In this document: piece by piece, positions 28,752-37,391 of the stretch | How the letters are laid out: the number at the start of each line of letters is the position of its first letter | Numbering within the stretch: the stretch's first letter is position 1 | NCBI RefSeq assembly: GCF_013868135.1 | Contig: NZ_JACEMU010000004.1 | Span: 992,001 to 1,056,000 of the forward strand | Length of the DNA: 64,000 bases | DNA from: Paracoccus sp. S1E-3 | GTDB taxonomy: Bacteria > Pseudomonadota > Alphaproteobacteria > Rhodobacterales > Rhodobacteraceae | Reading direction: 5' to 3' | Made by a program: the position numbers and the translations under genes | Notes under the pieces: generated by a model | Seen by the model: the letters and a program-made list of their open reading frames with translations, nothing else | What the model was told of the DNA's origin: nothing | Databases searched by the model: none

Positions 28752-29123
28752 CTAGTCGCGCCCGATCCGGCCCAGATGGGTGAAGCGAAAGCCCTCGGGC
28801 GTTTTCAGACCGTAACCCAGCATCCGGTCAAAGCCGGAATGAGCAAACCACAGCGCGCCGATCTGCAGCAGAAGGCTGCTGCCACCGACGCTGCCCAGCA
28901 TCAGCAGGACCAGCCCGAAGCCGTATTGATGCACGAAGTTATAGACGAAGGCGCCGATGCGCGGCCCCGCGAGATAGGCGGCAAAGCTGAGATCGGGCGC
29001 GAAGAAGACCAACACCAGCAGCCACCAGGACAGGTCGCCGCCAAGGCTGGAATACACCCACATCCCGGTCAGAAAAATCAGCGCAGCTTCGATCCGCTGC
29101 CAGATGATTTCGGATTTCATCAC
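28752..29123 (-). CDS. DUF4260 membrane protein
   Basis: This 123-aa integral membrane protein has four hydrophobic segments (IEAALIFLTGMWVYSSL, WWLLVLVFFAPDLSFAAYL, GFGLVLLMLGSVGGSSLLL and a short one). The diagnostic motif FAHSGFDRMLGYGLKTPEGF then THLG identifies DUF4260. Function is unknown. It lies just upstream of proS on the same strand and may be co-transcribed with it. Confidence 0.85.
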   Translation of the reverse strand: MMKSEIIWQRIEAALIFLTGMWVYSSLGGDLSWWLLVLVFFAPDLSFAAYLAGPRIGAFVYNFVHQYGFGLVLLMLGSVGGSSLLLQIGALWFAHSGFDRMLGYGLKTPEGFRFTHLGRIGRD

Positions 29124-29193
29124 GCGCCCCTTACCTCTCGCTCGTGACCGATCTACTGTCGCGAGCCATGGGGATCAACTTGTCAGGGGACCG

Positions 29194-30153
29194 ATGACCG
29201 AGCAGCCGCAATTCTCCGACGGCTTCACGCCCCGGCACGACGTGGCGGTGATCGTCGCCTGCGATGCCAATTACCTGCCCTATGCGGCCATCCCGGCGCT
29301 GCAACTGGCCGGCGGCGATTATGACGTGCTGATCGGCGGCCCGGAACCGCTGGTGCTGCCCGCGCTGCTGACCGATGCCGGGATCGGCCATGTCGCGGCG
29401 GTCGACAGGGCCATCCTGGATGCACTGCCGACCGATGCCCGCCGCTCCATCGCCACTTATATGGAGCTGTTCTTCGCCCGCGCGCTGCGCGGCATCTACC
29501 GGCGCATTCTGGTGCTGGACAGCGATGTGGTGTTTGAGCGCGGCGATCCTGGGCGGCTTCTGCGCGCCGACATGCTGGGTCGCGCGGTCGCGGCGGTGCG
29601 CGACAACCGGCAATGGCGCAGCCCCAGGAAGCTGGTGCGCGAGTTCAGGCAGCTAGGCCGCCTCGCCGCCCCCTATTTCAACGCCGGCGTGGTGATGGTC
29701 GATACCGAGACATGGGCCGATGCCGGCTGGTCCAAGAAGGCCGAGGCTTTTGCCCGCGACCATCTGGCCGGGCTGGGCCGGGATCAGGCGCTGATGAACG
29801 GATTGCTCTATGGCGACTGGGCCGAGATCAGCCCCTTGTGGAACTGGCAGTTCACCTGGTCCTCGGCGCATCTGATGTCGATGGCCGATCCCTGCATCAT
29901 CCATTTCATCGGCCCGCATAAGCCGTGGCTGGACAGCGCCGATGCCCGCATCCCGATGCGCCTGCGCGAGGGCTATGCCCGCATCCTGCCTGCCCATTTC
30001 CCCAACGCGCCGCGCGGGGGCGCCCTCGACCGCCGCCATTGGCCTGCCCGCGGGGATTTGCGCAAAAGCCTCGCCAAGCAGTGGCTGGCAGCGGGGCCAA
30101 TGCTGGATTATCTGGCCCGTTTCCCGGATGAGTATACGCTTCTGACTCCCTGA
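29194..30153 (+). CDS. Family 8-like glycosyltransferase
   Basis: This 319-aa protein is a GT-A glycosyltransferase. It has the DxD nucleotide-sugar motif in RILVLDSDVVFERGD (about residues 107-121), an N-terminal VAVIVACDANYLPYA strand, FNAGVVMVD and the late HFIGPHKPWLD motif typical of GT8 (GxHKPW). No membrane segment is seen. ATG 29194 has AGGGGA upstream. The stop is 2 bp from the stop of the convergent next gene. Acceptor unknown; a cell-surface glycan is likely given other transferases in this window. Confidence 0.82.
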   Translation: MTEQPQFSDGFTPRHDVAVIVACDANYLPYAAIPALQLAGGDYDVLIGGPEPLVLPALLTDAGIGHVAAVDRAILDALPTDARRSIATYMELFFARALRGIYRRILVLDSDVVFERGDPGRLLRADMLGRAVAAVRDNRQWRSPRKLVREFRQLGRLAAPYFNAGVVMVDTETWADAGWSKKAEAFARDHLAGLGRDQALMNGLLYGDWAEISPLWNWQFTWSSAHLMSMADPCIIHFIGPHKPWLDSADARIPMRLREGYARILPAHFPNAPRGGALDRRHWPARGDLRKSLAKQWLAAGPMLDYLARFPDEYTLLTP

Positions 30154-30154
30154 T

Positions 30155-30952
30155 TCAGCGCCATTTATCGGCGATCCATGTCGCGGGCAGATAGAAATGG
30201 CGCAGATGTTTCGACAGGCTTTCGCGGCGGCGCCCGTCGAAGGTTGCCTTCAGATGGTCGCCGGGCGTGCGCACCGGATCGCTTTTCGACCATTGCCCCA
30301 GCACCGCGTCATCGGGGTTCAGATGGCCCGCGAAGATCACCACCTTGGTCCCCTTCGGGATGCGCGGCGGAATGAAGTAGTTGAAGGGGAAAGGCGGGAT
30401 GCAGTTCAGCCGGAAATGGCTGACCCAGCCGCGCGGCCAGAACTTCACCCCGCCCGGCGCGTTACGGGTGACGAATCGCTGCTCGTATCGGTATTTGTCC
30501 GCCGCCGTCTGCGGATCGGCGCGGAACAGATCCTGCATCGGCTTCAGCTTGCCCACCTGCATCCGGTAGATCGAGGTCTGGGCCATGCGTTCGAACGGTG
30601 TATTCGGATTCTTCGCGGTGATCGTGTCCGAGGGGTCGCCGTAGTCGAAGAAGCCGTCGATGTTACCGGTGATGATGATGTCCAGATCCATGAACAGCAC
30701 CGTGCCGGTGATGTCCCCCAGATCACCCCAGAGCTGCGATTTCGGCCATTTGCCGGGGGTGTTCTTCGGCATGACGAAATCAGGCTCCGGCAGGGGTCGC
30801 GTCTCGATCCGCGGGTCCATGCCCTCGGTCCGATCGGTGAAGCAGATCACCCGGAAGGGCGGGGTGATGTTGCGCGCCACCATGTTATAGAAGCGGTTCA
30901 CATATTCGGGCCCGTATTTCGTGCCCCATTTGATGCAGATGATCTGTTTCAT
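30155..30952 (-). CDS. Putative glycosyltransferase, paralogue of the 45955-46734 gene
   Basis: The protein begins MKQIICIKWGTKYGPEYVNR and has VLFMDLDIIITGN as a GT-A style DxD motif (about residues 90-103), KFWPRGWVSHFRLNCIPPFP and KVVIFAGHLNPDD. The same blocks recur in the 259-aa protein at 45955-46734, so the two form one family, here 265 aa. The ATG at 30952 has AAAGGCGG upstream. Glycosyltransferase function is inferred from the DLD motif and the fold-like pattern; donor and acceptor are unknown. It sits 195 bp from the divergent rpsD. Confidence 0.72.
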   Translation of the reverse strand: MKQIICIKWGTKYGPEYVNRFYNMVARNITPPFRVICFTDRTEGMDPRIETRPLPEPDFVMPKNTPGKWPKSQLWGDLGDITGTVLFMDLDIIITGNIDGFFDYGDPSDTITAKNPNTPFERMAQTSIYRMQVGKLKPMQDLFRADPQTAADKYRYEQRFVTRNAPGGVKFWPRGWVSHFRLNCIPPFPFNYFIPPRIPKGTKVVIFAGHLNPDDAVLGQWSKSDPVRTPGDHLKATFDGRRRESLSKHLRHFYLPATWIADKWR

Positions 30953-31005
30953 AGCCGCCTTTCTGCCGGTCTTTCCGCAACGCGGCAAGAGTCTTGCGGG
31001 GGCTG

Positions 31006-31033
31006 TTGACTCTGGGCGCGGGGCAGCTATAAG
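31006..31033 (+). promoter_or_regulatory. Strong sigma-70-type promoter of rpsD
   Basis: TTGACT (31006-31011) and TATAAG (31028-31033) are separated by 16 bases, close to the vegetative consensus. The box lies about 115 bp upstream of the rpsD start, leaving an untranslated leader that could hold an autoregulatory S4 site. Confidence 0.75.
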
Positions 31034-31147
31034 CGCCGCTTCATTGGTGTTGGTGGACCCCGCAAGGGGAACCCTGTCGGGCCCCGCTCTGAAAAGATCG
31101 AGACCAAAGGACAACGCCCTTTTGAAACACACAAAAGGAGATCAGCC

Positions 31148-31768
31148 GTGACCAAACGCACGTCTGCCAAGTACAAGATCGACCGCCGCATGGGCGAAAA
31201 CATCTGGGGCCGCGCCAAGTCGCCGGTCAACCGCCGCGAATACGGCCCCGGGCAGCACGGTCAGCGCCGCAAGAACAAGCTGTCGGATTTCGGCACCCAG
31301 CTGCGCGCCAAGCAGAAGCTGAAGGGCTATTACGGCGACCTGACCGAGAAGCAGTTCCGCCGCATCTACACCGAGGCCGAGCGCGTCAAGGGCGATACCG
31401 GTGAAAACCTGATCGGCCTGCTGGAGCGCCGTCTGGACGCCGTCGTCTATCGCGCGAAATTCGTGCCGACCATCTTCGCCGCCCGCCAGTTCGTGAACCA
31501 CGGCCATGTGACCGTGAACGGCAAGCGCGTGAACATCGCGTCCTATCGCGTCAAGGAAGGCGACGTGATCGCTGTCCGCGACCGCTCGAAGCAGCTGGCG
31601 ATCGTTCTGGAAGCCATCGCCCTGGCCGAGCGCGACGTGCCCGACTATCTGGAAGTCGACAACAACAAGCTGACCGCGACCTTCGTGCGCACCCCGGCGC
31701 TTGGCGACGTGCCCTATGCCGTCGTGATGGAGCCGAACCTGGTCGTCGAATATTACGCGAAGAACTGA
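31148..31768 (+). CDS. rpsD: 30S ribosomal protein S4
   Basis: S4 is a primary 16S rRNA-binding protein that nucleates 30S assembly. The 206-aa sequence starts [20 protein letters not shown] and contains the S4 RNA-binding domain ([21 protein letters not shown] then [21 protein letters not shown]). The start is GTG at 31148 with AAAAGGAG nine bases upstream. It is monocistronic, with its own promoter and terminator. Confidence 0.97.
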   Translation: MTKRTSAKYKIDRRMGENIWGRAKSPVNRREYGPGQHGQRRKNKLSDFGTQLRAKQKLKGYYGDLTEKQFRRIYTEAERVKGDTGENLIGLLERRLDAVVYRAKFVPTIFAARQFVNHGHVTVNGKRVNIASYRVKEGDVIAVRDRSKQLAIVLEAIALAERDVPDYLEVDNNKLTATFVRTPALGDVPYAVVMEPNLVVEYYAKN

Positions 31769-31790
31769 TACTTTCGCGAAGCTTCGGAAT

Positions 31791-31824
31791 GGGGGCCGTC
31801 CTTCGGGGCGGCCCTTTTTCTTTT
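31791..31824 (+). terminator. Rho-independent terminator of rpsD
   Basis: GGGCCGTCC (31793-31801) pairs with GGGCGGCCC (31806-31814) over a TTCG tetraloop and is followed by TTTTTCTTTT. It lies 24 bp after the stop codon. Confidence 0.92.
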
Positions 31825-31833
31825 GGCGAGTCA

Positions 31834-31883
31834 GGCCGGGGCGCTGCCCCGGACCCCGGGATATTTCAGCCAAAGTGAAAGAG
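31834..31883 (+). repeat. Dispersed 3'-end hairpin repeat, copy B
   Basis: Read on the plus strand: GGGGC/GCCCC hairpin, then ACCCCGGGATATTT and TGAAAGAG. It lies between the rpsD terminator and the stop of the convergent flavoprotein gene. It is the closest match to copy A. Confidence 0.7.
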
Positions 31884-31885
31884 TG

Positions 31886-32488
31886 TCACCACATGGTCTG
31901 CGCGGCGCGCTGCGGCCAGGCGGCATCATAGGCGTCGCCGCCGACCTCGTCTTCCGTCAGGCCGGCGAGGATCTGGCCGGGGGTCGGCAGGCCCTTGCTG
32001 TCGTCCTCGCCCGACCAGAGGCCGGCGCGGAGCACGGCGCGGGCGCATTGGAAATAGACCTCGGCGATACGGATAACGATCACCGTGCGCGGCTGTTTGC
32101 CGTCGCGGCCGAAGCTCGCGCGCAGATTGGCGTCGTCGGTGATGCGGGCGTGACCGTTGACGCGGATGACATTGCCGGACCCGCGGATCAGGAATGTCAG
32201 GCTGACGCGCCCGTCGCGGGCAATGTTGTTCAGGCTGTCGATGCGCTCATTGCCGCGCCAGTCCGGAAGCGCCAGCCTTTGCGCGTCGAGTTCACGCACC
32301 ACCGGACCGTCATCGCCGCGCGGGCTGGCATCGGTGCCTTCTGGGCCGACGGTCGACAGAATGCAGAACCGCGCCCGTTGGATATGGGCGCGGTATGCGT
32401 CGGTCAGGTGATTTGCGACCTTGCGGGTCGCGGCGGGTGCTGGCGTCCCGTAAATCTGTGACAGATCTGCGGGGGTCAGCCAGTGCAT
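31886..32488 (-). CDS. Pyridoxamine 5'-phosphate oxidase-like flavoprotein
   Basis: This 200-aa protein of the FMN-binding split-barrel superfamily resembles the PPOX group with the N-terminal motif FCILSTVGPEGTDASPRGD and the core LALPDWRGNERIDSLNNIARDGRVSL, which contributes FMN contacts. It is not PdxH itself: the PLP-binding C-terminus is missing. Members are FMN- or F420-dependent oxidoreductases of unclear substrate. The end TMW is at 31886. The stop of the upstream helicase gene lies 4 bp before the start. Confidence 0.82.
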   Translation of the reverse strand: MHWLTPADLSQIYGTPAPAATRKVANHLTDAYRAHIQRARFCILSTVGPEGTDASPRGDDGPVVRELDAQRLALPDWRGNERIDSLNNIARDGRVSLTFLIRGSGNVIRVNGHARITDDANLRASFGRDGKQPRTVIVIRIAEVYFQCARAVLRAGLWSGEDDSKGLPTPGQILAGLTEDEVGGDAYDAAWPQRAAQTMW

Positions 32489-32492
32489 CCGC

Positions 32493-35393
32493 CTAGTCCT
32501 TCTTGATCAGCGCGGCGAGCGCGGCGAAGGGATTGTCCGGGTCGATCGGCTTTTCGGCGCGCGGCGGCCGGGCGCTGAAGGATTTGGCGCGGTCGTTGCG
32601 GTCGTCCCGGCGCTGCGGCTTGCCGCCCTTGGGTTTGCCCTTGAACTCGCCCTGCGGCTTCTTGCCGCGTGGGCGTTCGCCCTGCCCTTCGCCATCGGCA
32701 CGCGGGGCGCGGACCTGCTGCGGGGCGGCGCCACGATCCTGACGCGGGCGGCGGTCGGCGCCTTGCGGGCGCGGATTGCGCGGACGCGGCGCCCAACGGA
32801 AGGTATAGAACACCTCCATTTCCGGGGTTGTTTCGGCCACCGCTTCGGCATCCACTGCTTCCGCGCTTTCGCTGGCGGCTTCGGCCTCGACTTCGGCCTT
32901 GCGCTTTTCGGCCTGCTCGGCTTCCCACTGCGCGCGGGTCTCGGCCGCGAGCACCGATTCCTCCTCGGTCAGCGGATGGTCGTGATCGACCGCTGCCGGG
33001 GTTTCGACGGCAGCCGGGGCGGGTTCGGCGCGGGTTTTCGCACGCTCGCCTTTTTCGGCGGCATAACCGAGGCCTTCCATCAGATTGGCAAACTGTTCCA
33101 GCGTCATGCCGGTGATCGACAGCATGTCGGCATTCGCCTCGAAGCCCGCGCGCGTGTCCTGCGTCCGCAGCATGTCGGCCAGACGTTCCAGCATGTCGAT
33201 GCGGATCGCGCGGTCGCCGGCGGGGCGATAGCCCGACAGGGTATAGGTGCGCACCGGCACGTCGGGCAGGTTCGGGATGGTCACCAGACCCGGCGGCGGG
33301 CTTTCGGGAAATTCGTCCAGCCCGTCCCACAGGCCCGACAGCACCAGCCGCAACCGGGTGGGCGCGGGCTTCAGCACGGCGGGCAGGAAGATGGTGAACT
33401 GGCCGAACCGGACCCCATGCTTGCGCAGAAGGCCGCGCGCGTCCTGATCCAGTTCCTTGACCTCGTTGGCGACCTCCTCGCGGCGGATGATGCCCAGGTT
33501 TTCGACCAGCCGGAAGGCGAAGCCGCGCGCGAGGCCGGTGAGGGCTTCGTCACGGCTCATCGCCAGCAGCGGCTCGAACAGGGTCGCGGTCTTGCGGTCG
33601 ATGAAATGCTGCAGGCGGCGCTTCACCTTTTCGGCGATGTCGGCGCCGGCTTCCTCGTCGACGAAGGCCTCGATGCCGGGTTTCATCGGCTCGGACCCCT
33701 TGACCAGCTTGCCGATGGCAGCGTTGCCCCACATGAGGCCGCCCTGTTCGGTGAAGTCCAGTTCCGTATCGGGCGCGTTATAGAACCGATCTGCGCGCAG
33801 ATGGAATTCGGGGCGCAGCGCCTCATAGGCGGCGCGGTTCAGCATCCGCGCCTCGTCGGGATTCTGGGTCGTGTCGGCGCGGAAGCGGAATCCTTCCAGC
33901 CGACCGGCGAATTCGCCCTCGACGCTGACTTCACCCTTGTCGTTCACCTCGGCCACGAGGGTCTCCTTCTGCTTGAGCCGGCGCATCAGCACAGATGTGC
34001 GCCGGTCCACAAATCGTTGCGTGAGCGCCGCGTGCAGCGCATCTGACAGTCGGTCTTCTACTGTGCGCGTCGCCTCGCGCCAATATGTTTCGTCATTCAC
34101 CCAGCCCGAGCGCTGCGCCACATAGGTCCAGGTCCGAATGAACGCCAACCGCTTTGACAACGCATCAATGTCCCCATGAGTTCGGTCGATGCGTTCGATG
34201 GCGCGGGCAAGCCAGTCATTGGGGATGCCGCCTTCCTGCAGGAAGTTGAAAATCCTCAGCAAAAGGCTGGTATGTTCGGCGGGCGAGATGGACCGGAAAT
34301 CCGGAATGCGGCAGACATCCCACAGAAGCCGCACATCCGAGGGCGTGGTGACGCGGTCGCGGATCTCGGGCATGTCGCGCAGGGTCTTCAGCGCCGACAG
34401 GTCGTCGGCTTCGCGCCCGCGCATCAGCCATTCGCTGTCGGATGCGGCTTCGAGGCTGCCGACCAGCCGGTCCATGGTCCCGAATTCTAGCGCCGAATTG
34501 CGCCAGACCAGCCGGCTGATCGGCGCGAAGCGGTGGTTTTCGATGGCGGCGATCAGGCCTTCGTCCAGCGGTGCCGCTTCGCCCGTCACGCCAAAGGTGC
34601 CGGGTTCGGTGTGGCGACCGGCTCGGCCGGCGATCTGGCCCATCTCGTGCGGGAACAGTGGCCGCATCCGGCGGCCGTCGAATTTCTCGGTCGAGGAGAA
34701 GGCCACGTGCCGGATGTCGAGGTTCAGCCCCATGCCGATGGCGTCGGTGGCGACCAGATGGTCGACCTCGCCAGACTGATACATCTCGACCTGGGCATTG
34801 CGGGTCCGGGGGCTGAGCGCACCCATGACCACCGCCGCACCCCCCTTCTGGCGGCGCAGCAGTTCCGCGATCGCATAGACATCATCGACCGAGAAGCCGA
34901 CGATGGCCGAACGCGCGGGCATTCGGCTGATCTTCTTCGACCCCGCCCAGCTGAGCGTGGAAAACCGCTCGCGCCGCATGAACTGCACGCCGGGCACCAG
35001 TGCCGCGATGGCCGGGCGCATGGTGTCAGACCCCAGCAGCAGGGTTTCATGGCTGCCGCGCGCATGCAGCAGGCGTTCGGTAAAGACATGGCCGCGCTGC
35101 GGATCGGCACAAAGCTGGATCTCGTCGATGGCGACGAATTCGGCACCGATCTCGGGCATGGCCTCGGTGGTGGCGACCCAATATTGCGCGCGGGGGGGCA
35201 CGATCCGCTCCTCGCCGGTCACCAGCGCGACGACCCCCGCTCCGCGCGCCTTGACGATGCGGTCGTAGACCTCGCGCGCCAGCAGGCGCAGCGGCAGGCC
35301 GATGACACCGCTGCGGTAAGCCAGCATCCGTTCGATGGCGTAATGCGTCTTGCCGGTATTGGTCGGGCCCAGCACGGCCGTGATGCGTGACAT
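32493..35393 (-). CDS. SUV3-like helicase with basic C-terminal tail
   Basis: This 966-aa superfamily 2 RNA helicase resembles mitochondrial SUV3. Motif I is GPTNTGKTH (residues about 9-17), motif II IDEIQLC, motif III LLGSDT, motif V VATDAIGMGLN and motif VI GQIAGRAGRH. SUV3 works with RNA-degrading enzymes; the bacterial role is presumably RNA surveillance or turnover. The last 180 residues are alanine/glutamate-rich, then lysine/arginine/glycine-rich (GKKPQGEFKGKPKGGKPQ), likely an RNA-binding tail. ATG 35393 fits the family N-terminus. Confidence 0.9.
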   Translation of the reverse strand: MSRITAVLGPTNTGKTHYAIERMLAYRSGVIGLPLRLLAREVYDRIVKARGAGVVALVTGEERIVPPRAQYWVATTEAMPEIGAEFVAIDEIQLCADPQRGHVFTERLLHARGSHETLLLGSDTMRPAIAALVPGVQFMRRERFSTLSWAGSKKISRMPARSAIVGFSVDDVYAIAELLRRQKGGAAVVMGALSPRTRNAQVEMYQSGEVDHLVATDAIGMGLNLDIRHVAFSSTEKFDGRRMRPLFPHEMGQIAGRAGRHTEPGTFGVTGEAAPLDEGLIAAIENHRFAPISRLVWRNSALEFGTMDRLVGSLEAASDSEWLMRGREADDLSALKTLRDMPEIRDRVTTPSDVRLLWDVCRIPDFRSISPAEHTSLLLRIFNFLQEGGIPNDWLARAIERIDRTHGDIDALSKRLAFIRTWTYVAQRSGWVNDETYWREATRTVEDRLSDALHAALTQRFVDRRTSVLMRRLKQKETLVAEVNDKGEVSVEGEFAGRLEGFRFRADTTQNPDEARMLNRAAYEALRPEFHLRADRFYNAPDTELDFTEQGGLMWGNAAIGKLVKGSEPMKPGIEAFVDEEAGADIAEKVKRRLQHFIDRKTATLFEPLLAMSRDEALTGLARGFAFRLVENLGIIRREEVANEVKELDQDARGLLRKHGVRFGQFTIFLPAVLKPAPTRLRLVLSGLWDGLDEFPESPPPGLVTIPNLPDVPVRTYTLSGYRPAGDRAIRIDMLERLADMLRTQDTRAGFEANADMLSITGMTLEQFANLMEGLGYAAEKGERAKTRAEPAPAAVETPAAVDHDHPLTEEESVLAAETRAQWEAEQAEKRKAEVEAEAASESAEAVDAEAVAETTPEMEVFYTFRWAPRPRNPRPQGADRRPRQDRGAAPQQVRAPRADGEGQGERPRGKKPQGEFKGKPKGGKPQRRDDRNDRAKSFSARPPRAEKPIDPDNPFAALAALIKKD

Positions 35394-35416
35394 GGCTGCC
35401 CCTTCTGTGTCCGGCG

Positions 35417-35968
35417 TCAGATGTTGGTGCCGGTATCCGCCGCTTCAAGACGCGTCTTCGCATCGATGGCGTCCTGCTGATGCGGGTTGATTTCCAGACT
35501 GCGGCGCAGTGCCTCGGCGGCGCGGGCGGGATCGCCCAATTCCTCCAGCATGGTCCCGAGCTGGGTCAGGGCCAGATACTGCTTCGGCTCCAGTTCCAGC
35601 GCGCGGGCCAGATCGGCCGCTGCCGGGCCATAATCGCCATTCAGCCAATAGGCCATGCCGCGCAGCTGATAGCCCATGGCGTGATCCGGCGCGTGATCGA
35701 CAAGCGCCGTCAGATGGCCGATGGCGGACAGAAAGTCGCCTTCATCCAGCGCCGATTCGCCGCGCATCTGGATCATGTTCAACGCATCGGAACCGGTATC
35801 CTCCCAGGCGGTGAGAATCTGGGTCTCCGCCTCCATCCAGGCATCGCTGTCGGTGCGGGCCAGAGTTTCGAACAGCGCCGGGTCGGCCTTGCCGGCAAAA
35901 GCAGGGGCCGCACAAAATGCGATGGAAAATGCCGCCACGGCATGATGGAAAATTAACGCACGCCTCAT
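35417..35968 (-). CDS. Secreted tetratricopeptide repeat protein
   Basis: A signal peptide (MRRALIFHHAVAAFSIAFCA, cut near AFA-GK) is followed by three TPR-like units: LDEGDFLSAIGHLTALVDHAPD, GYQLRGMAYWLNGDYGPAA and ALTQLGTMLEELGDPARAAE. TPRs mediate protein contacts in the periplasm; the partner is unknown. The first of two adjacent ATGs (35971) is equally possible. It is upstream of the helicase on the same strand, 24 bp away. Confidence 0.85.
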   Translation of the reverse strand: MRRALIFHHAVAAFSIAFCAAPAFAGKADPALFETLARTDSDAWMEAETQILTAWEDTGSDALNMIQMRGESALDEGDFLSAIGHLTALVDHAPDHAMGYQLRGMAYWLNGDYGPAAADLARALELEPKQYLALTQLGTMLEELGDPARAAEALRRSLEINPHQQDAIDAKTRLEAADTGTNI

Positions 35969-36026
35969 CATATTGGCTTAATAACCCGACAAGCTGGCCG
36001 CTTGCCAGTCAACAGAGGAGAGATTG

Positions 36027-36314
36027 ATGAGCAATGTGATCGACAGCGCCGTGGTGGCGCTGAACGAAAAGCTGGGTGCCTTCAGCGATGGCACCGCGAA
36101 ATTCGTCATCAAGGACGAAGGCGCGATCATGGTTGATGCCGGCGGGGCGCGTGCGGGCGATGACGAGGCCGACGTCACCCTGACCGCCAGCCGCGAAACC
36201 TTTGAAGGCCTGCTGGACGGCTCGGTCAACCCGACCATGGCCTATATGACCGGCAAGCTGGCCGTGGACGGCAATATCGGGCTGGCGATGAAGCTGGGAT
36301 CGGCGCTGTCGTAA
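36027..36314 (+). CDS. SCP2 sterol-binding domain protein
   Basis: This 95-aa single-domain protein matches the SCP2 fold: FVIKDEGAIMVD, ADVTLTASRETFEGLLDG and MTGKLAVDGNIGLAMKLGSALS, the last being the hallmark lipid-binding helix region. Such small bacterial proteins bind acyl chains or hopanoid-like lipids. The ATG at 36027 has GAGGAG nine bases upstream. It is a single gene. Confidence 0.92.
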   Translation: MSNVIDSAVVALNEKLGAFSDGTAKFVIKDEGAIMVDAGGARAGDDEADVTLTASRETFEGLLDGSVNPTMAYMTGKLAVDGNIGLAMKLGSALS

Positions 36315-36380
36315 CCCAAGGCGGGGCGCGGGATAAATCGCGCCTTTCCCCCGGCTGGATTTCTGTTACCAGTAGCGGCA

Positions 36381-37322
36381 ATGCAGCTTTCACCCGCCCC
36401 TTTCCACCAGTTCGCAGACAGCCGGGAAGCCCCGGCCGAGGCCTATTGGCTGCGCAGCGACGACGATGTGCGCCTGCGCATGGCGCTGTGGCGGGCGGAG
36501 AGTGCCGCAGGGACGGTGCTGCTGTTTCCCGGCCGCACGGAATATGTCGAAAAATACGCACCCGTGGCGGCCGTCCTGACCGGGGCCGGCTTTCACGTGC
36601 TGGCCATCGACTGGCGTGGCCAGGGACTGGCCGACCGCCTGCTGAACAACCCGCGCCCCGGCCATATCGATGATTTCGCCCGCTATCAGCTGGACGTGGT
36701 CGCCATGGTCGAGGCCGCGGCCGCACTGGACCTGCCCGAGCCCTGGCATCTGCTTGGCCATTCCATGGGCGGCGCCATCGGTCTGGCGGCGCTGCATAAC
36801 GGCCTGCCGGTGGAAACCGCCGCCTTCTCGGCCCCGATGTGGGGCATCAACCATGCGCCGATGCCGCAAGCCGTGGCCAGCAGCCTGTCGGCTGTGGCGG
36901 GACGGCTGGGCAAGGGCGGCGCGGCCGCCTTCGGCACCGGCGGCAACGGCACCTATGTGCTGGACGAGCCATTCCGGAACAACCTGCTGACCGGCGATCC
37001 AGATGCCTGGGCGCGCATGGTCCGCGAGGCCGGTCACTGGCCCGACCTGACACTGGGCGGCGCGACCTATGGCTGGGTCGCGGCGGCGCTTGCCGAATGC
37101 CGCCGCATGGCGGCCGAACCCTCGCCCGATCTGCCGATGCTGGTCTCGCTCGGCTCGCATGAACTGGTCGTTTCGGCCCCGGCGGTCCGGGCGCGCGTAG
37201 CCGCCTGGCCGGCGGGACGGCTGCTGGAAATTCCGGGCGGCCATCACGAAGTGATGTTCGAGGCCCCGGAACTCCGGCAGAAATTTCTGGACGCGCTGCT
37301 TGCCCTGATCGCCGGGCGCTAA
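36381..37322 (+). CDS. Lysophospholipase-like alpha/beta hydrolase
   Basis: This 313-aa serine hydrolase has the nucleophile elbow GHSMGG (serine about residue 130), an oxyanion region VLLFPGRTEYVEKY and the late GGHHEVMFE containing the likely catalytic histidine. The layout matches monoglyceride lipase/PldB-type lysophospholipases (hydrolase_4). There is no signal peptide, so it acts in the cytoplasm or on the inner membrane surface. Exact substrate unknown. Confidence 0.85.
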   Translation: MQLSPAPFHQFADSREAPAEAYWLRSDDDVRLRMALWRAESAAGTVLLFPGRTEYVEKYAPVAAVLTGAGFHVLAIDWRGQGLADRLLNNPRPGHIDDFARYQLDVVAMVEAAAALDLPEPWHLLGHSMGGAIGLAALHNGLPVETAAFSAPMWGINHAPMPQAVASSLSAVAGRLGKGGAAAFGTGGNGTYVLDEPFRNNLLTGDPDAWARMVREAGHWPDLTLGGATYGWVAAALAECRRMAAEPSPDLPMLVSLGSHELVVSAPAVRARVAAWPAGRLLEIPGGHHEVMFEAPELRQKFLDALLALIAGR

Positions 37323-37391
37323 GCTGCAGCGGCAGGGCTTGAACCCGGCCGCCGCAGCCTGCACATCTGGGGCAACAGAAAGGAAGCCCCG